A program made the translations under genes and the position numbers. The notes under the pieces are model-generated. The model did not search any database. It had not been told where the DNA came from and saw nothing but the letters and a program-made list of their open reading frames with translations. 64,000 nucleotides of DNA from Aspidiotus rigidus (Eukaryota; Arthropoda; Insecta; Hemiptera; Diaspididae), in NCBI GenBank assembly GCA_035079385.1, contig JAVHKY010000016.1:5813501-5877500 (forward strand), in the 5' to 3' direction. Within the stretch, counting starts at the first letter, position 1; each line of letters starts with the position of its first letter. This document shows, one piece after another, positions 45,515-64,000 of the stretch.

Positions 45515-47278
45515 TTTTATTAGGTAGAACTCTTATAAACTTTTCCCACTAACGTTCTAAATACATTTGTATTTTTCAAATCTATCGAGTTCAAGTACCG
45601 AACAAAAATAATAATCACAATAATTATAGAAAACAATTTTTTTAAATTTAATGACTTTTTCTTCATAAATAAGTAATTCTAACTAAAGTCACTAACTCGA
45701 ACGTTATTTGAAGGACAGTAAGAGAATGTAAAAGTTGAATTGAAATTTATCAAGGATTGTTGCATGAACTTACTCGTCAATTGATTTTACCCCTGGAAGC
45801 CTACAAGTCCGTGCATGTTTCTATTATTAATAATATAACGACCCACATAGGCAACACGAACTACACACGTCTTATCCAGGTTCCTGCTTCTAAGATTCAG
45901 GCATTGAAACTTTCTGACTTGCTTAGAACTTTCCTGATGAGCTTTTAGAAAAAAAATGTACCCTATGTCCGTCTCCAGTCTAATACCAATCTACATTTCA
46001 AAGTACAACTCGAAATACCAAAAACTGGTCGAGTTTCTCCTCCTATATTATAATAGAAGAAGATACCAGAAATATTCATCAAGACTGTCTATTCTTGATA
46101 TAACCTTTCAGGATCTTTCAAGACTTTCGCTACTAAGGCTGTCCTGTTTACCGATAGGAGAGAAGCTTCACACTTCTAAATAACCCGAGAAATAATCACA
46201 CTTTTCCTCTCATTTCACCAATAGAAATTTGATTCCTTAGAAGTATTACAATATAAACTCACCCAACAAATTAGGTGATCTGTATCAGATTCGTTGCACT
46301 ATAACGGGTACCTATATTTTGAATCTAATAAGCAAAATAGGATACGCCCCTAGTACCCATACTAAATTAGCGTTCCGCTATAGTTATTGAGGTAGACGTC
46401 CAAAAGGGTATGGGTAAAACCCTTATCAAAACACGTAAACTGTGATGAGATGATTAATACTGTTTGACTGATATTCGAGAACATAATACGTACACATAAA
46501 CATACAAATTGTCATAATAAGGAACGTTTTCGCTTGATCGGGTGATTTTATGTTCAAAAATATGCAGTCTTGGTGTTCACTTCACGCCGTAATATAAAGC
46601 GCTCCGGGCAGCTGGATATAGGCTTCGTATGCAAGGGTTGATCAAAGTGTTTCACACCGTCTAATCTACTAAGACCCATTTCGAGTGTATAAGAATGTAG
46701 CAGACCTTTCTACAACACATGAAAAAATCTTGTCGCCATCAATAACTGTCACTATGAGAAGTGAACGAATTTTAAATGTCATCGAGTTCATTTTTCGTCA
46801 TCTGCTACGAGGAAGAACGATTTTAATTTATTGTTTCAATATGTAAAAGGAACTCGTTGCGAGGGTCAAAAAACGTTGCAGGAAATATTAAAGCAAACTC
46901 TACGAATAGAGAATTTGAAAGTGTGTGAATGCCGTCGAGAGATTTACACATACTCTCTTAATTTTTCTCGATAGTACCGAAGAAAGGGATCAGATTCTTT
47001 TACGATTGTACTTCAAAGTTATGATCCTCTTCCAATGTTCATCGCACTAAAACTACTAACTCCGTAAGGAAGAATTCGAAACTTCCGTCCTTGACTTATT
47101 TATGGTCCCATCATCATGAAATAATTTGCCAAGTCTTATCAATTATTTAACGAACCATTGAACAACTAACTCTGAAGGTTATGGGCTCCATAATGAAAGA
47201 TACAAGTTACACACATACACTAAATAAAAAACACAAATTGGTGAACGATTTAGATATATGAAGTAAGACTCAAAATGT
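45515..47278. other. Gene-free stretch between FB2 and LINE remnant
   Basis: AT-rich; short frames only, with no motif. Confidence 0.45.
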
Positions 47279-48740
47279 TTAAAGCTTTAAAGGAGAGGAA
47301 GATGAAGGATTATATGAATGAAACGAAGGGAATAAGACGGAGGTATTGAAGTGTGAAGGAGATGGTGTCTGAGGTGTTTTTGAGGGCTTGGTAGAGGAAA
47401 AAGGTACATTCAATAAAGAGTACAGGACATGAGAAGATGTGATTGACTTGGTGGCAGTGAGGGTAGAGTGCAAGTGATTGGCAATTTCGGTCGATGAGAT
47501 GTGAGTGTGTGATTCGTTCTTAATCCGGCGATTACGCTAGAATTTCTGAAGGAGGTCTACCAGGAGGTTTCCAAAGTTTGGTCCAAATATTCAAGATGAG
47601 TGATGGGTAATGATTGATAGTAGCGTAGGTGGTGGCTTGTTTTGCTGCTTCGGGTAGGCTAATGTGGCCAGGTGTCCAAATGAAAATGACGTTAGTATCA
47701 GAGACGGGTTAAGAAAATGATTTTTGAATGGGAAATTAACGACTTTGTGTAATTTGACACGCAACAAAGAAGACAAAAAGCTCTTTAGCTTTTCCCTGAA
47801 TTATTTTTTAGGTTTTTTTTGGGGGGGAGGGGATCCCTGAGTTCCAACCCCCCGTAAATCCGCCCCAGCAGTATTGATTGAGGTAAGAGTTTGGAACGAG
47901 GGGGGGATTCTTTGTATAGGGGTCAGTGAGAAAGTGCAGCGAAGAAAGTGAGTCTGCGAGGAGGAGAAATTTGCCAAAAGAAGGAAATTGGAAAAGGTGA
48001 GAAAGACAAACAAATATTGCCATCAATTCGGTGGTCGGGAGACAATGGGTTCGTGAATAAAATATGCCTAGGGCGTTTTTGAGCTATCAGTGAAACAGAG
48101 GGTGTGATCAGGATATTCTGGTATCAGTTTTCTTACGTGGTTGGCGAAAGTGTCATTAGATTTGGGGATTTCTGGAGGATTCAAGCGGATGCTGGGCTGG
48201 GTGAGAGTCCAAAGTGGATATGACAGATAAACAGGTGGAAGGGGGTTAATAGTGAAACGTTGATTGAGAGAGTGTTCGAATTGAAGCAGCATATGCTTGT
48301 TTCTGGGAGCTAGAGGAAGGTTGAAGACACAATTAAAAATTGGAAGATGAGGGAATTGAGAAACAGGTGATACGAAGTTGGAGATTAGAATGAGTCTACG
48401 AAAAAAGGAGAGGAAGTTCGGTAGCTTTGGCGTATAGACTCAGTTCGAAAAACTCCCAAAACTATCCACAGGGAGGAGGTTTGAATGGTGTCAGGAAAGA
48501 GAGGAACGATTTATTGGTTAGGATATGAATCGGAGCTCCATGATCTAGCCGTGAGCAAATGAGGCTCTCGTAAATATGGGGAAGAAGCTTCTTGTTCGCA
48601 ACCTTTGGAGGGGTGACAGAATATGTTTAAGGCACGAGTGTATTTAGCTTTAAGAATTTTGATGTGGGAGTCCATGTGAGTTTTTGGCTAAAATGTATAC
48701 CAAGGAAGAAAGCGATGTTGTCAAGAAAGAAGTAGTCGGC
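47279..48740 (-). mobile_element. Second I-like LINE remnant with RNase H, many frameshifts
   Basis: Minus-strand pieces: FFLGIHFSQKLTWTP (near 48700) and the region after it across frames (SRLDHGAPIH, 48580-48530), PSIRLNPPEIPKSND, then PDHTLCFTDSSKT (48080, RNase H start with the first Asp), ELMAIFVCLSHL and FLLLADSLSSLHFLTDPYTK (48030-47880), IFIWTPGHISLPEAAKQATT (47690-47640), and a Cys/His string SLALYPHCHQVNHIFSCP (47475-47410). The order matches the element at 18 kb, but this copy retains a fuller RNase H and is more broken. It ends near 47279. Confidence 0.78.
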
Positions 48741-50144
48741 TAGGGATCCCCAGGCAAAATTTGAAAATATTCTACTTTTATAGGGCTCTTAAAGGGTATT
48801 CTACAAAACCATAAATCCAGAGGTAAAGCACGGGGAACTGTGTCTCAGTCAGAGGGTCCGGACTTCCACTAAACTTGGAAATTCGCCTTAAAATGCCATC
48901 AAAATTACGAAAAATTAATCCGACTCAACTTAGGAATTCGAATTTCAATCTTTTTATTGGGTCAGAAATGAAATTAATGAGCTTTTACTGGATTTATTGG
49001 ATTATTTTTCAAATATTGAACTTTTACAGGGCTTATTGATTTTATAGGGGCGGTAGACACCCTGGAATGGGATTGATTTCGTTCTTTGAAGATGACGAAA
49101 AAAGTCTCCAAAACCTTTTGTGGTTGTCACGAGTTTCTTGGATGAGTCGCGTTCGTTGTAGTCGTCTGCGAAGAGACGTTGAAAGGGAGGGGTAGTTTTT
49201 GAGTGCTGAATTTTGAACTCGATCTCAGTTCTACTCCATTCCTCTTGTTTAACACTCAGCTTTCAGAAATGGAACTATTTTTGGAGGATGTTACTATTAA
49301 CCTTATGAGACAGGGAAGTGAGAATAGCTCCGAGCAGTAATTTGCAAGGCACTCTCTCCCTTAGTCTTGCAATCTGATGAAATGCAGAGCTTAAGCAAGA
49401 CAGAAGATGTCACATAATTACCAAAGTCCTCAATTTGCGTGTATACAGTTGGAATTTTTAGTTGTGAATTTTATAGTGGGCGCTGATATCAAAATTATAT
49501 ATTTTCACTTTGGTAGATTTATTTCAAGCTATCTTGAAACAATTTCGTTCGCGAGGGCAGTAGTCTAGTCCAGTAATGGTCTTTTGCGGATAGATCTTCC
49601 TTGGGAGGAGGAAGAGCAGAGAAAGGGCTCTTTGCCTCCATCCTCTACCTGCATTGATTCAATCACAGAATTCGCACAAGTTTTTCCTGAATCAGGAAAC
49701 GAATGACGTTTGAAAGAAGGATCGAATTCAGTTTTCGTTCTCCTCAAACGGCAAGAAGCTCATGATTTTAATTATTGGGACAATGTCCTCGGAAGCTGAA
49801 GAGGGTCATCTCTCTCGAAACAATTGTAGGCCATCGAAAAAAGGATATTATAACGTCATCTGCACCACAAAAATACGACTTTTGGGAACGTCATTGAAGA
49901 AGTATTCTCATCGATAATCTTCTCAAGTGATTTCTTATCTTCTAGAGAATGCTGACAGAGAATAACACGAGCCCAAGACTAAGTTAGGTCCAACGGAAAT
50001 CCAAAGATTTATTTGGAATAGTCCCGTGGGCACCGGTACGTACTGTCCTTTCCTCCTCCAGATAATCACGGAGCAGGAGGGCATCGCAATTTCCTCCTTA
50101 AGTTATGGTATACTTTCGAGTGTTAGTTCATCAAGTTCTCAAAA
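48741..50144. other. Upstream region of collagen IV
   Basis: This should contain the collagen promoter and 5' UTR. No clear TATA or Inr stands out, and no divergent partner gene is visible on the minus strand. The ~360 bp before the ATG at 50145 have no other feature. Confidence 0.4.
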
Positions 50145-58732
<8,588 letters not shown>

Positions 58733-58762
58733 TCTATATAGATTTTAACCCATTCAATTTTG

Positions 58763-58768
58763 AATAAA
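58763..58768 (+). terminator. Polyadenylation signal AATAAA of collagen IV
   Basis: AATAAA lies about 30 nt after the collagen stop codon (58730-58732) and is followed by a T-rich stretch. It is the first canonical signal downstream of the gene. A longer 3' UTR using later A-rich signals cannot be excluded. Confidence 0.6.
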
Positions 58769-58769
58769 A

Positions 58770-61700
58770 AATGTTTTTTTTCTAAGTTACCAAACTGTAA
58801 TTAAATTATTACCCTTTTAGTAGAAATAAGTGTGTAACTTGTAAGTACTGTACAGAATAATAATGGGGCAAAAAATCTTTTGAAATTCGAACATTCGATT
58901 TACCAAGATAATAAGATTACGGCTAGGAGGAAGAAAATAGTTTACATTATTTCGATAATTGGGAGTGTGGAATGGAATTTTTTATCAGTGCAAAAATGTC
59001 ATTGATTATATATTCCTTTGTAACCCGAAGTAATATATAGTCAATGTAAATATCAAGCGGATTAGACGGGAAGGAGGGTGTAATAGGGGAGTTTATTTTC
59101 TTCCCCTTTCGGTCAAATTAGTCATGTACAAAATTAAATATTATTAATTTTATTAAATTTATACCTAAGTTGTTTCTAAAATAGATGTACGCTAAGCAAA
59201 TTTATTTCTTCATGTTTGATTAACGTAATCTATACCTAATGTTTGTAAATATTATTTTTCTTAAAAATTTGATTAAAAAATTTTTGTTACTGAATTTCGA
59301 CTATGTTTTTACAAAATATGCGCGGAAGGAAAAAAGGGAACCTAATAAACAACCTCCAAAATTCACACGTTAAAAAAAAACTCACGGTTTGAGGGATACG
59401 ATTGGGAAACGATTACACATAACAATTACTCTCTTATAGTTAAACTCAGCCGTCTTCGTTTTGGACACAATCGACTTCCCGCTCACTAAAACCGTTAAAT
59501 CTTTCCGAATCTTATCTATGTCCCTTTCATCCAGACAATCCTTCTAAAGGTAACATCAATCATTATCTTTTCGACAGAAATATCCAACATTAGACAAATA
59601 TTATACTCAGAAGCCATCAATCTACAATTCTCTACCCCTCTCAGAGCCGCGCCGACCTCCTTTCATCCGAAAACCCTTCGATTTTCTCACACATTTTCAA
59701 ATTCATTTCAGACCTACCTCCTTCCGTCAACATTCAAATTCAAATCAATTTTCCCATTTTTCCTTCGAGGTAAGACCCAGTAGCAATCCTCTTTCCAACT
59801 TTTTTTTTTTTTTTTAATATCAATTTTATGATTTTACTTTCTATAAACTTCAAAGAGCGTTCAAATCACACAAAATTAGAATTAATTCTTCCTTCTAAAT
59901 TACGGCACATACTGATGAGGAAGGTGAAAAAATAAATTATCTAAAAAGAAAGGAATCTAAAAGGAAATTTATTAATTTGAATAATTTAATTTACTACAAC
60001 CGTATAAAACGAAACAAATATAAATTTCTTTTTAGATAATTTATTTTTTCACCTTCCTCATACTATATTACATGAATTCAAACTCGGCCCCAGTCCTCAC
60101 AACAGATTGGTCGGAGTATTATTGTTTTCGCTTTTTTTTTTTTTTTTACATTATACGTATATTTTTTCCCTATTCCTTTTTTTTAATATTTTTTCTTCTT
60201 TGTTATTATTTTTTTTTATGTATTAAATTTTTAAATAATTATTTTTTCGATGGATGTGATAAAAAAAATTAAAACATAGAGAATAATGAGTCTGTGAATA
60301 CAAAAAACTATCGAAAAGGCAAGGAAGATTGTGATAAAGAGTTCCATAATTCTTTGAATTTTTCAAAGGAAGAATAAGTGCGATAGTTTTTTGAATTTCT
60401 TCAAAGAAAATAAGGAAAAAGGAAAAATCTTTAATCAAATATTCGCTCCTAAACTTTTCTAATCGATGAAAAAATAACAAATAGTAGTCTTTTTCTGTAC
60501 AAAAATATAGGTACCTATTCAATAAACGAAGTTCGAAGATCTGATCAAACTCACGACAGAAAGTCCGATTTTCATAATTCACCATTAAGTAATGATTATT
60601 GTGCTTTTGGTAACCTCAACACTCTCAATAACTCAGCACTTTTCTCGTAGGTAATAAAAATCTTTCTCCCTTCCCCCTTGACAAAGAGAGCCGATGTTAC
60701 TTACATTGTACTCCATGTTTAGACTATTTCAAATCGTATGTGGAAGAGATTGGCCAATTAGTTTATCATCTGATAGACTTTGTCAACATAAAAAAGACGA
60801 CAAGGGATAGATTAATCTTACTACTCAGATTTTAAATCTTGAAAATTTTAGTTATCATTCTAATTTTATTGATGCCAAAATGTCAACTTACAACAAATTA
60901 AAAATAAAATAATTCATTAGAATAAGTCGGAATTTATCAACATACCATTAACTACTGGAAAAACTGATAATGGAAGTATTCCAATAGTCTTCTATTTTTG
61001 TTCGTTCGCTAGTTTGTTCTTTTCTGAAAATCACTATTATCATTTTTACGCGGTGAAGGGTAATCATTTTTAATTTATCGATTTACACTGCACTGAAACG
61101 TAAAAAAATTGTTTCTTATTTTCGCCCTCGCCATCACTTTTTTTTTTTTTTTCCAATGAATAACGTTTTCTATTAGCAGGTTTCTGGAGACAAAATATTT
61201 TCGTCTTCGATTTGTCCGTCATTATTGAACGAATTCAATATTTTTCATCGTGATATCAGAATGAATTCCAATTGAATTATTTATAAATTCTACCTTAAAA
61301 CCAAAAACGTATTGGATATTATGTATTACGAAACGTTGATATTTCCATATCTATCGCAGTATCGGAACATCATAAAACCGATTTTTCAAAAAGAAAATAG
61401 CTAAAAACATTCATACCTCTGCACGAAAAATTATTTCCTCATTTTCAGAATTGATTTTCAATTTTGAAATTTCTAATTACGGATATATTTAATTTCAACT
61501 TGTCAATGAAAATTTACTTTTTAATAATTAGGTACAATTTTAATTCAAAAATCAGGAAGAAACATTATAAAAGAGGAAAAGTAAGCCTTCTACCATTATT
61601 TTTAAGTTTTGTACATCCCAAAATAGAATCTTTTTGTATCTAATAATCGTCCATCAATCGATATGAGCTCTTTTCGAAGTAATTTATTTAGATTTTCTTA

Positions 61701-62488
61701 AACGAGAAAAATTTTTCTATATTGTGCTACAAAATGTTAATTCAAATTTTATTACAACTGAGAAAGTAGAAAAAAAAGTCAACAAAATAAAATTGATTGA
61801 AGTACCTCTATTGAACATTTTAAAGGCTTCGCATTTCATACTTCTCGCTATCAATTATAAAATCAAAAATGAAAATTTAAGTAGTTTGTGACAAAAAAAA
61901 AAAAAAAAAAAGGATGATCTGATCAACATTTTAAATTGTAGTGATTTCTTTGAAAGAAGACTCTAACACGCCTACATTGTGTGTGATAAAATCTTGTAAT
62001 GTACACAGTAAAAAAAAAAAAGAGAAAATAATACATGGTGCGGAAGAAGACGAGAAAAAACAGCAATTTTTCATCAGGGATGACGGACTGAGTTTTGTTC
62101 CACAAGTTGAATCTTTTCAACACGACTATACGCCATCCAAAACTTTGATATTTTTTCCCTCATTTTACTAAATAAATAATTAAGAAGTAAGATATGGCTG
62201 GGAAATAACGGCACATCAAAATAGAACGTAAAAACTTTAAGAAAGGTGAAAATACCATCAGAAAAAAACATTCCCCTTCATATATTGCTCTTCACTTCAA
62301 AATAAAATCAAGAACGCTATAATAATACAATGAAACTTTAGAACAATAAGTCGAACTTATTAAAAATACATGCACATTAATTTTGAACAATGAACGTTAT
62401 AAAAATACATGGAACTTCTAAAAAATAGGTTAACATAAATTTTGAACAATGACGTCAATGGTTTAAAAAAATAGAAATGAGCTACAAA
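58770..62488. other. AT-rich gene-free stretch downstream of collagen IV
   Basis: Apart from the MITE at 59915-60060, only poly-A/T runs and short frames occur. No exon was recognised. Confidence 0.45.
59915..60060. mobile_element. 146-bp MITE-like element with ~35-bp terminal inverted repeats
   Basis: TGAGGAAGGTGAAAAAATAA at 59915 begins an arm whose complement ends at 60060; the match is essentially perfect for about 35 bases. The inner ~75 bp is AT-rich and non-coding. Confidence 0.7.

Positions 62489-62528
<40 letters not shown>
62489..62528 (+). repeat. (ATT)n microsatellite
   Basis: An uninterrupted TTA/ATT trinucleotide run of about 40 nt just downstream of the SWIM-domain fragment. 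Confidence 0.97.
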
Positions 62529-62530
<2 letters not shown>

Positions 62531-62540
62531 TAATTATTTT

Positions 62541-62926
62541 TTACTGGAATAGAAGAGCTCGCTTGGCTTTCGCTGGCCGACCCCTCTTCCTCCTCTGGCC
62601 AAGAGGGATGCGTTTAGCCTCCTCTGGAGCACTTACTAATTTCAGCCTGATCTGCATGCCTAAAATGTGCTTGCAGATTGTTCTCTTCGCGAAATACGGA
62701 CACGTGCATGTACACTCGGACAATTTATCGAACATTATTTTGATCACCCACACACCGTAGTACTCGTCCCTGAATTCCTGAAAAGTATTCCATTTATTTT
62801 CCTTGGTTTTGTAGTTTGCCAGTCTTCTCGTTGTTATAGGCTCAGTGCCACTCGCAGCAGTGTAGTACTCGGTGTAATGTACGTCGAAGTATGAAGGAAT
62901 AAAAGGAGTATAGGCGTATTGGTAAT
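62541..62926 (-). CDS. SWIM zinc-finger C-terminal fragment, MULE-like transposase relative
   Basis: The minus-strand frame is open from about 62926 to the stop at 62541 with no clear start. Toward the N-terminus it reads TRRLANYKTKENKWNTFQEF and RDEYYGVWVIKIM. Then comes ECTCTCPYFAKRTICKHILG, a C-x1-C-x8-C-x1-H SWIM zinc finger, and a basic end IPLGQRRKRGRPAKAKRALL with an AT-hook-like GRP. This C-terminal arrangement is familiar from MULE-type transposases and derived proteins. No DDE catalytic part is present nearby, so it is either the last exon of a longer gene or a fragment. The frame is intact. Confidence 0.6.
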
Positions 62927-62998
62927 ATTATCAGCCGGGATCATACAGGAATAAACTTTGCACTTCTTAGCATCGTGCGTCACTGTAGGTTACACACA

Positions 62999-63245
62999 CA
63001 AGTTGAGTGATTTTTTCTACAAGTTCAGTGATACTTCCGTATAATGTTTCATTTTGTAGCTCATCTGTACTAACATGTAAGTTGAGCGATTTTTTTTTAT
63101 AAGTTCATTCATACTTTATTATAGTGCTTCATTTATAGCTCATTTGTATTGATATACAAGTTGAGGAATTCTTTTTTATAAGTTGAGTTATACTTTCTTA
63201 AAGTGCCTCATTTGCCGCTAATTTGTACTGAAAACCTAGTTCATT
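62999..63245 (+). repeat. ~80-bp tandem repeat, three units
   Basis: Units begin near 63000, 63078 and 63158 with (C/T)AAGTTGAG, followed by T-rich sequence, AAGTT(C/G)A, GTGCTTCATT-type and CTCATTTGTACTGA-type strings. Divergence between units is substantial. Confidence 0.7.
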
Positions 63246-64000
63246 TATTTTTTATTAAAGTTCAAGATTTATAGTTGAAACATTCTCTTTTGTACGGGCA
63301 ATATAATTTCACCCGTAAGATATTTACGCATACTTCGCTCTTTTTCCGGTAAAAAAAGTCATTCATTTGTACAGTAGGTACATAAATATCACAAAAAAGA
63401 TATTAAATTATTATTTTGGGTTTTCTTCTTTTTCTAACTCCTTAGAACCGGGGGTTATTGAAGACACTTACTCGCCTATTTATTAAAAAAATTAATATCA
63501 ACTTCACAAAAAAGGAATTCCCTCAGAAAAAAACCTTATTCTACCATGAGAAGTCGGTAATTACGTATCTTGTACTTTCAAAGCTTCTATATAATTCAAT
63601 TACAAAGTTATTATCCAGTAAACAACCGATTTATCAGAAATTTATCACAACATTGACTAATACGGGTATTTTACCCAGCGTTTCATACAACAAAGCCTTT
63701 AGGTCTCCAACAATCAATGATTTTTTCAAATATCTTCTAGGCATATCATGTACATACAAAGTCAGTTGCATGAATGTACAATTTTGGGTGGCTTGCAATA
63801 ATAAGTTTCAATTTCAAAGGTCTATAGCCATGCTTTAAGGCTCAACGATGTTTTTAAACTAGGTTACCAAGATACATTCTCGGATTGGAACCAATGTTAG
63901 GAAATGCTCACAGAAGTAGGTGCAAAATGTTGCTTCTTGATCCAGTCTTTAACATATGGCAAAATCTAACTATCTACCGTCTAGGCATAAACATTTTGAG
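63246..64000. other. Right edge, no recognised gene
   Basis: A 126-codon frame (63458-63838, plus) is Lys/Phe/Ile-rich from AT-rich DNA and has no motif; it could be an exon of something unknown, but nothing supports that. Confidence 0.4.

Noticed and set aside
49565..49747. Minus-strand 60-codon frame as a first exon of a divergent collagen alpha-1
   Set aside because: It has no signal peptide, Cys pattern or Gly-X-Y, and no splice support.
63458..63838. Plus-strand frame of 126 codons at the right edge
   Set aside because: Lys/Phe/Ile-rich and AT-driven, with no motif; insufficient support.

Overview
This is a eukaryotic window, most likely from an arthropod and probably an insect. It is AT-rich, has short GT-AG introns and long gene-poor stretches, and is crowded with selfish DNA. 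The one clear host gene is a 29-exon type IV collagen alpha chain (50145-58732, + strand). Its C-terminal NC1 domain reads as alpha-2-like (the type of Drosophila viking). Insect-type (CCTAA) runs and Penelope, I-like LINE and foldback-like elements agree with an arthropod, but the species cannot be named from the sequence.

Layout. 1-2.7 kb: gene-free. 2.7-5.3 kb: a decayed Penelope-like element (PLE1) with short inverted repeats. 6.7-10.9 kb: a 4.2-kb foldback-like element with ~190-bp terminal inverted repeats and two kinds of tandem repeat, mirrored about the centre. 14.1-16.2 kb: copies of a dispersed minisatellite family, an imperfect palindrome and AT-rich simple repeats. 17.9-19.1 kb: the 3' end of an I-like LINE. 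21.66-22.17 kb: a palindromic MITE-like unit. 22.49-27.06 kb: a pair of ~350-bp inverted repeats around a broken gene of an uncharacterised multicopy family (GED-x-DLLVL, SGCDTTSA, Cys-rich tail). That gene is split by a 1-kb minisatellite array, and the right arm is split by a 5'-truncated PLE (PLE2) with a clear 12-bp target duplication.

27.6-28.3 kb: two candidate exons of a secreted protein on the minus strand beside a CpG-rich block. 30-36 kb: dispersed minisatellite modules carrying many TGACGTCA palindromes, plus a small MITE. 39.4-40.9 kb: a third PLE of another family between 151-bp inverted repeats. 41.96-45.51 kb: a second foldback-like element of a different family. 47.3-48.7 kb: a second I-like LINE remnant. 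50.1-58.8 kb: collagen IV. 59.9 kb: a small MITE. 62.5-62.9 kb: the C-terminal end of a SWIM zinc-finger, MULE-like protein. The rest shows no recognisable gene.

The recurring theme is inverted symmetry: at least eight structures have long or short inverted repeats, four of them with minisatellites inside. The best candidates for something undescribed are the 22.49-27.06 kb inverted-repeat element, the two mirrored foldback elements, and the modular minisatellite family. One copy of that family lies in a collagen intron, where it abuts and probably supplies the 3' splice site. Exons were delimited by eye from reading frame and GT/AG signals, so small or poorly conserved exons elsewhere may have been missed.
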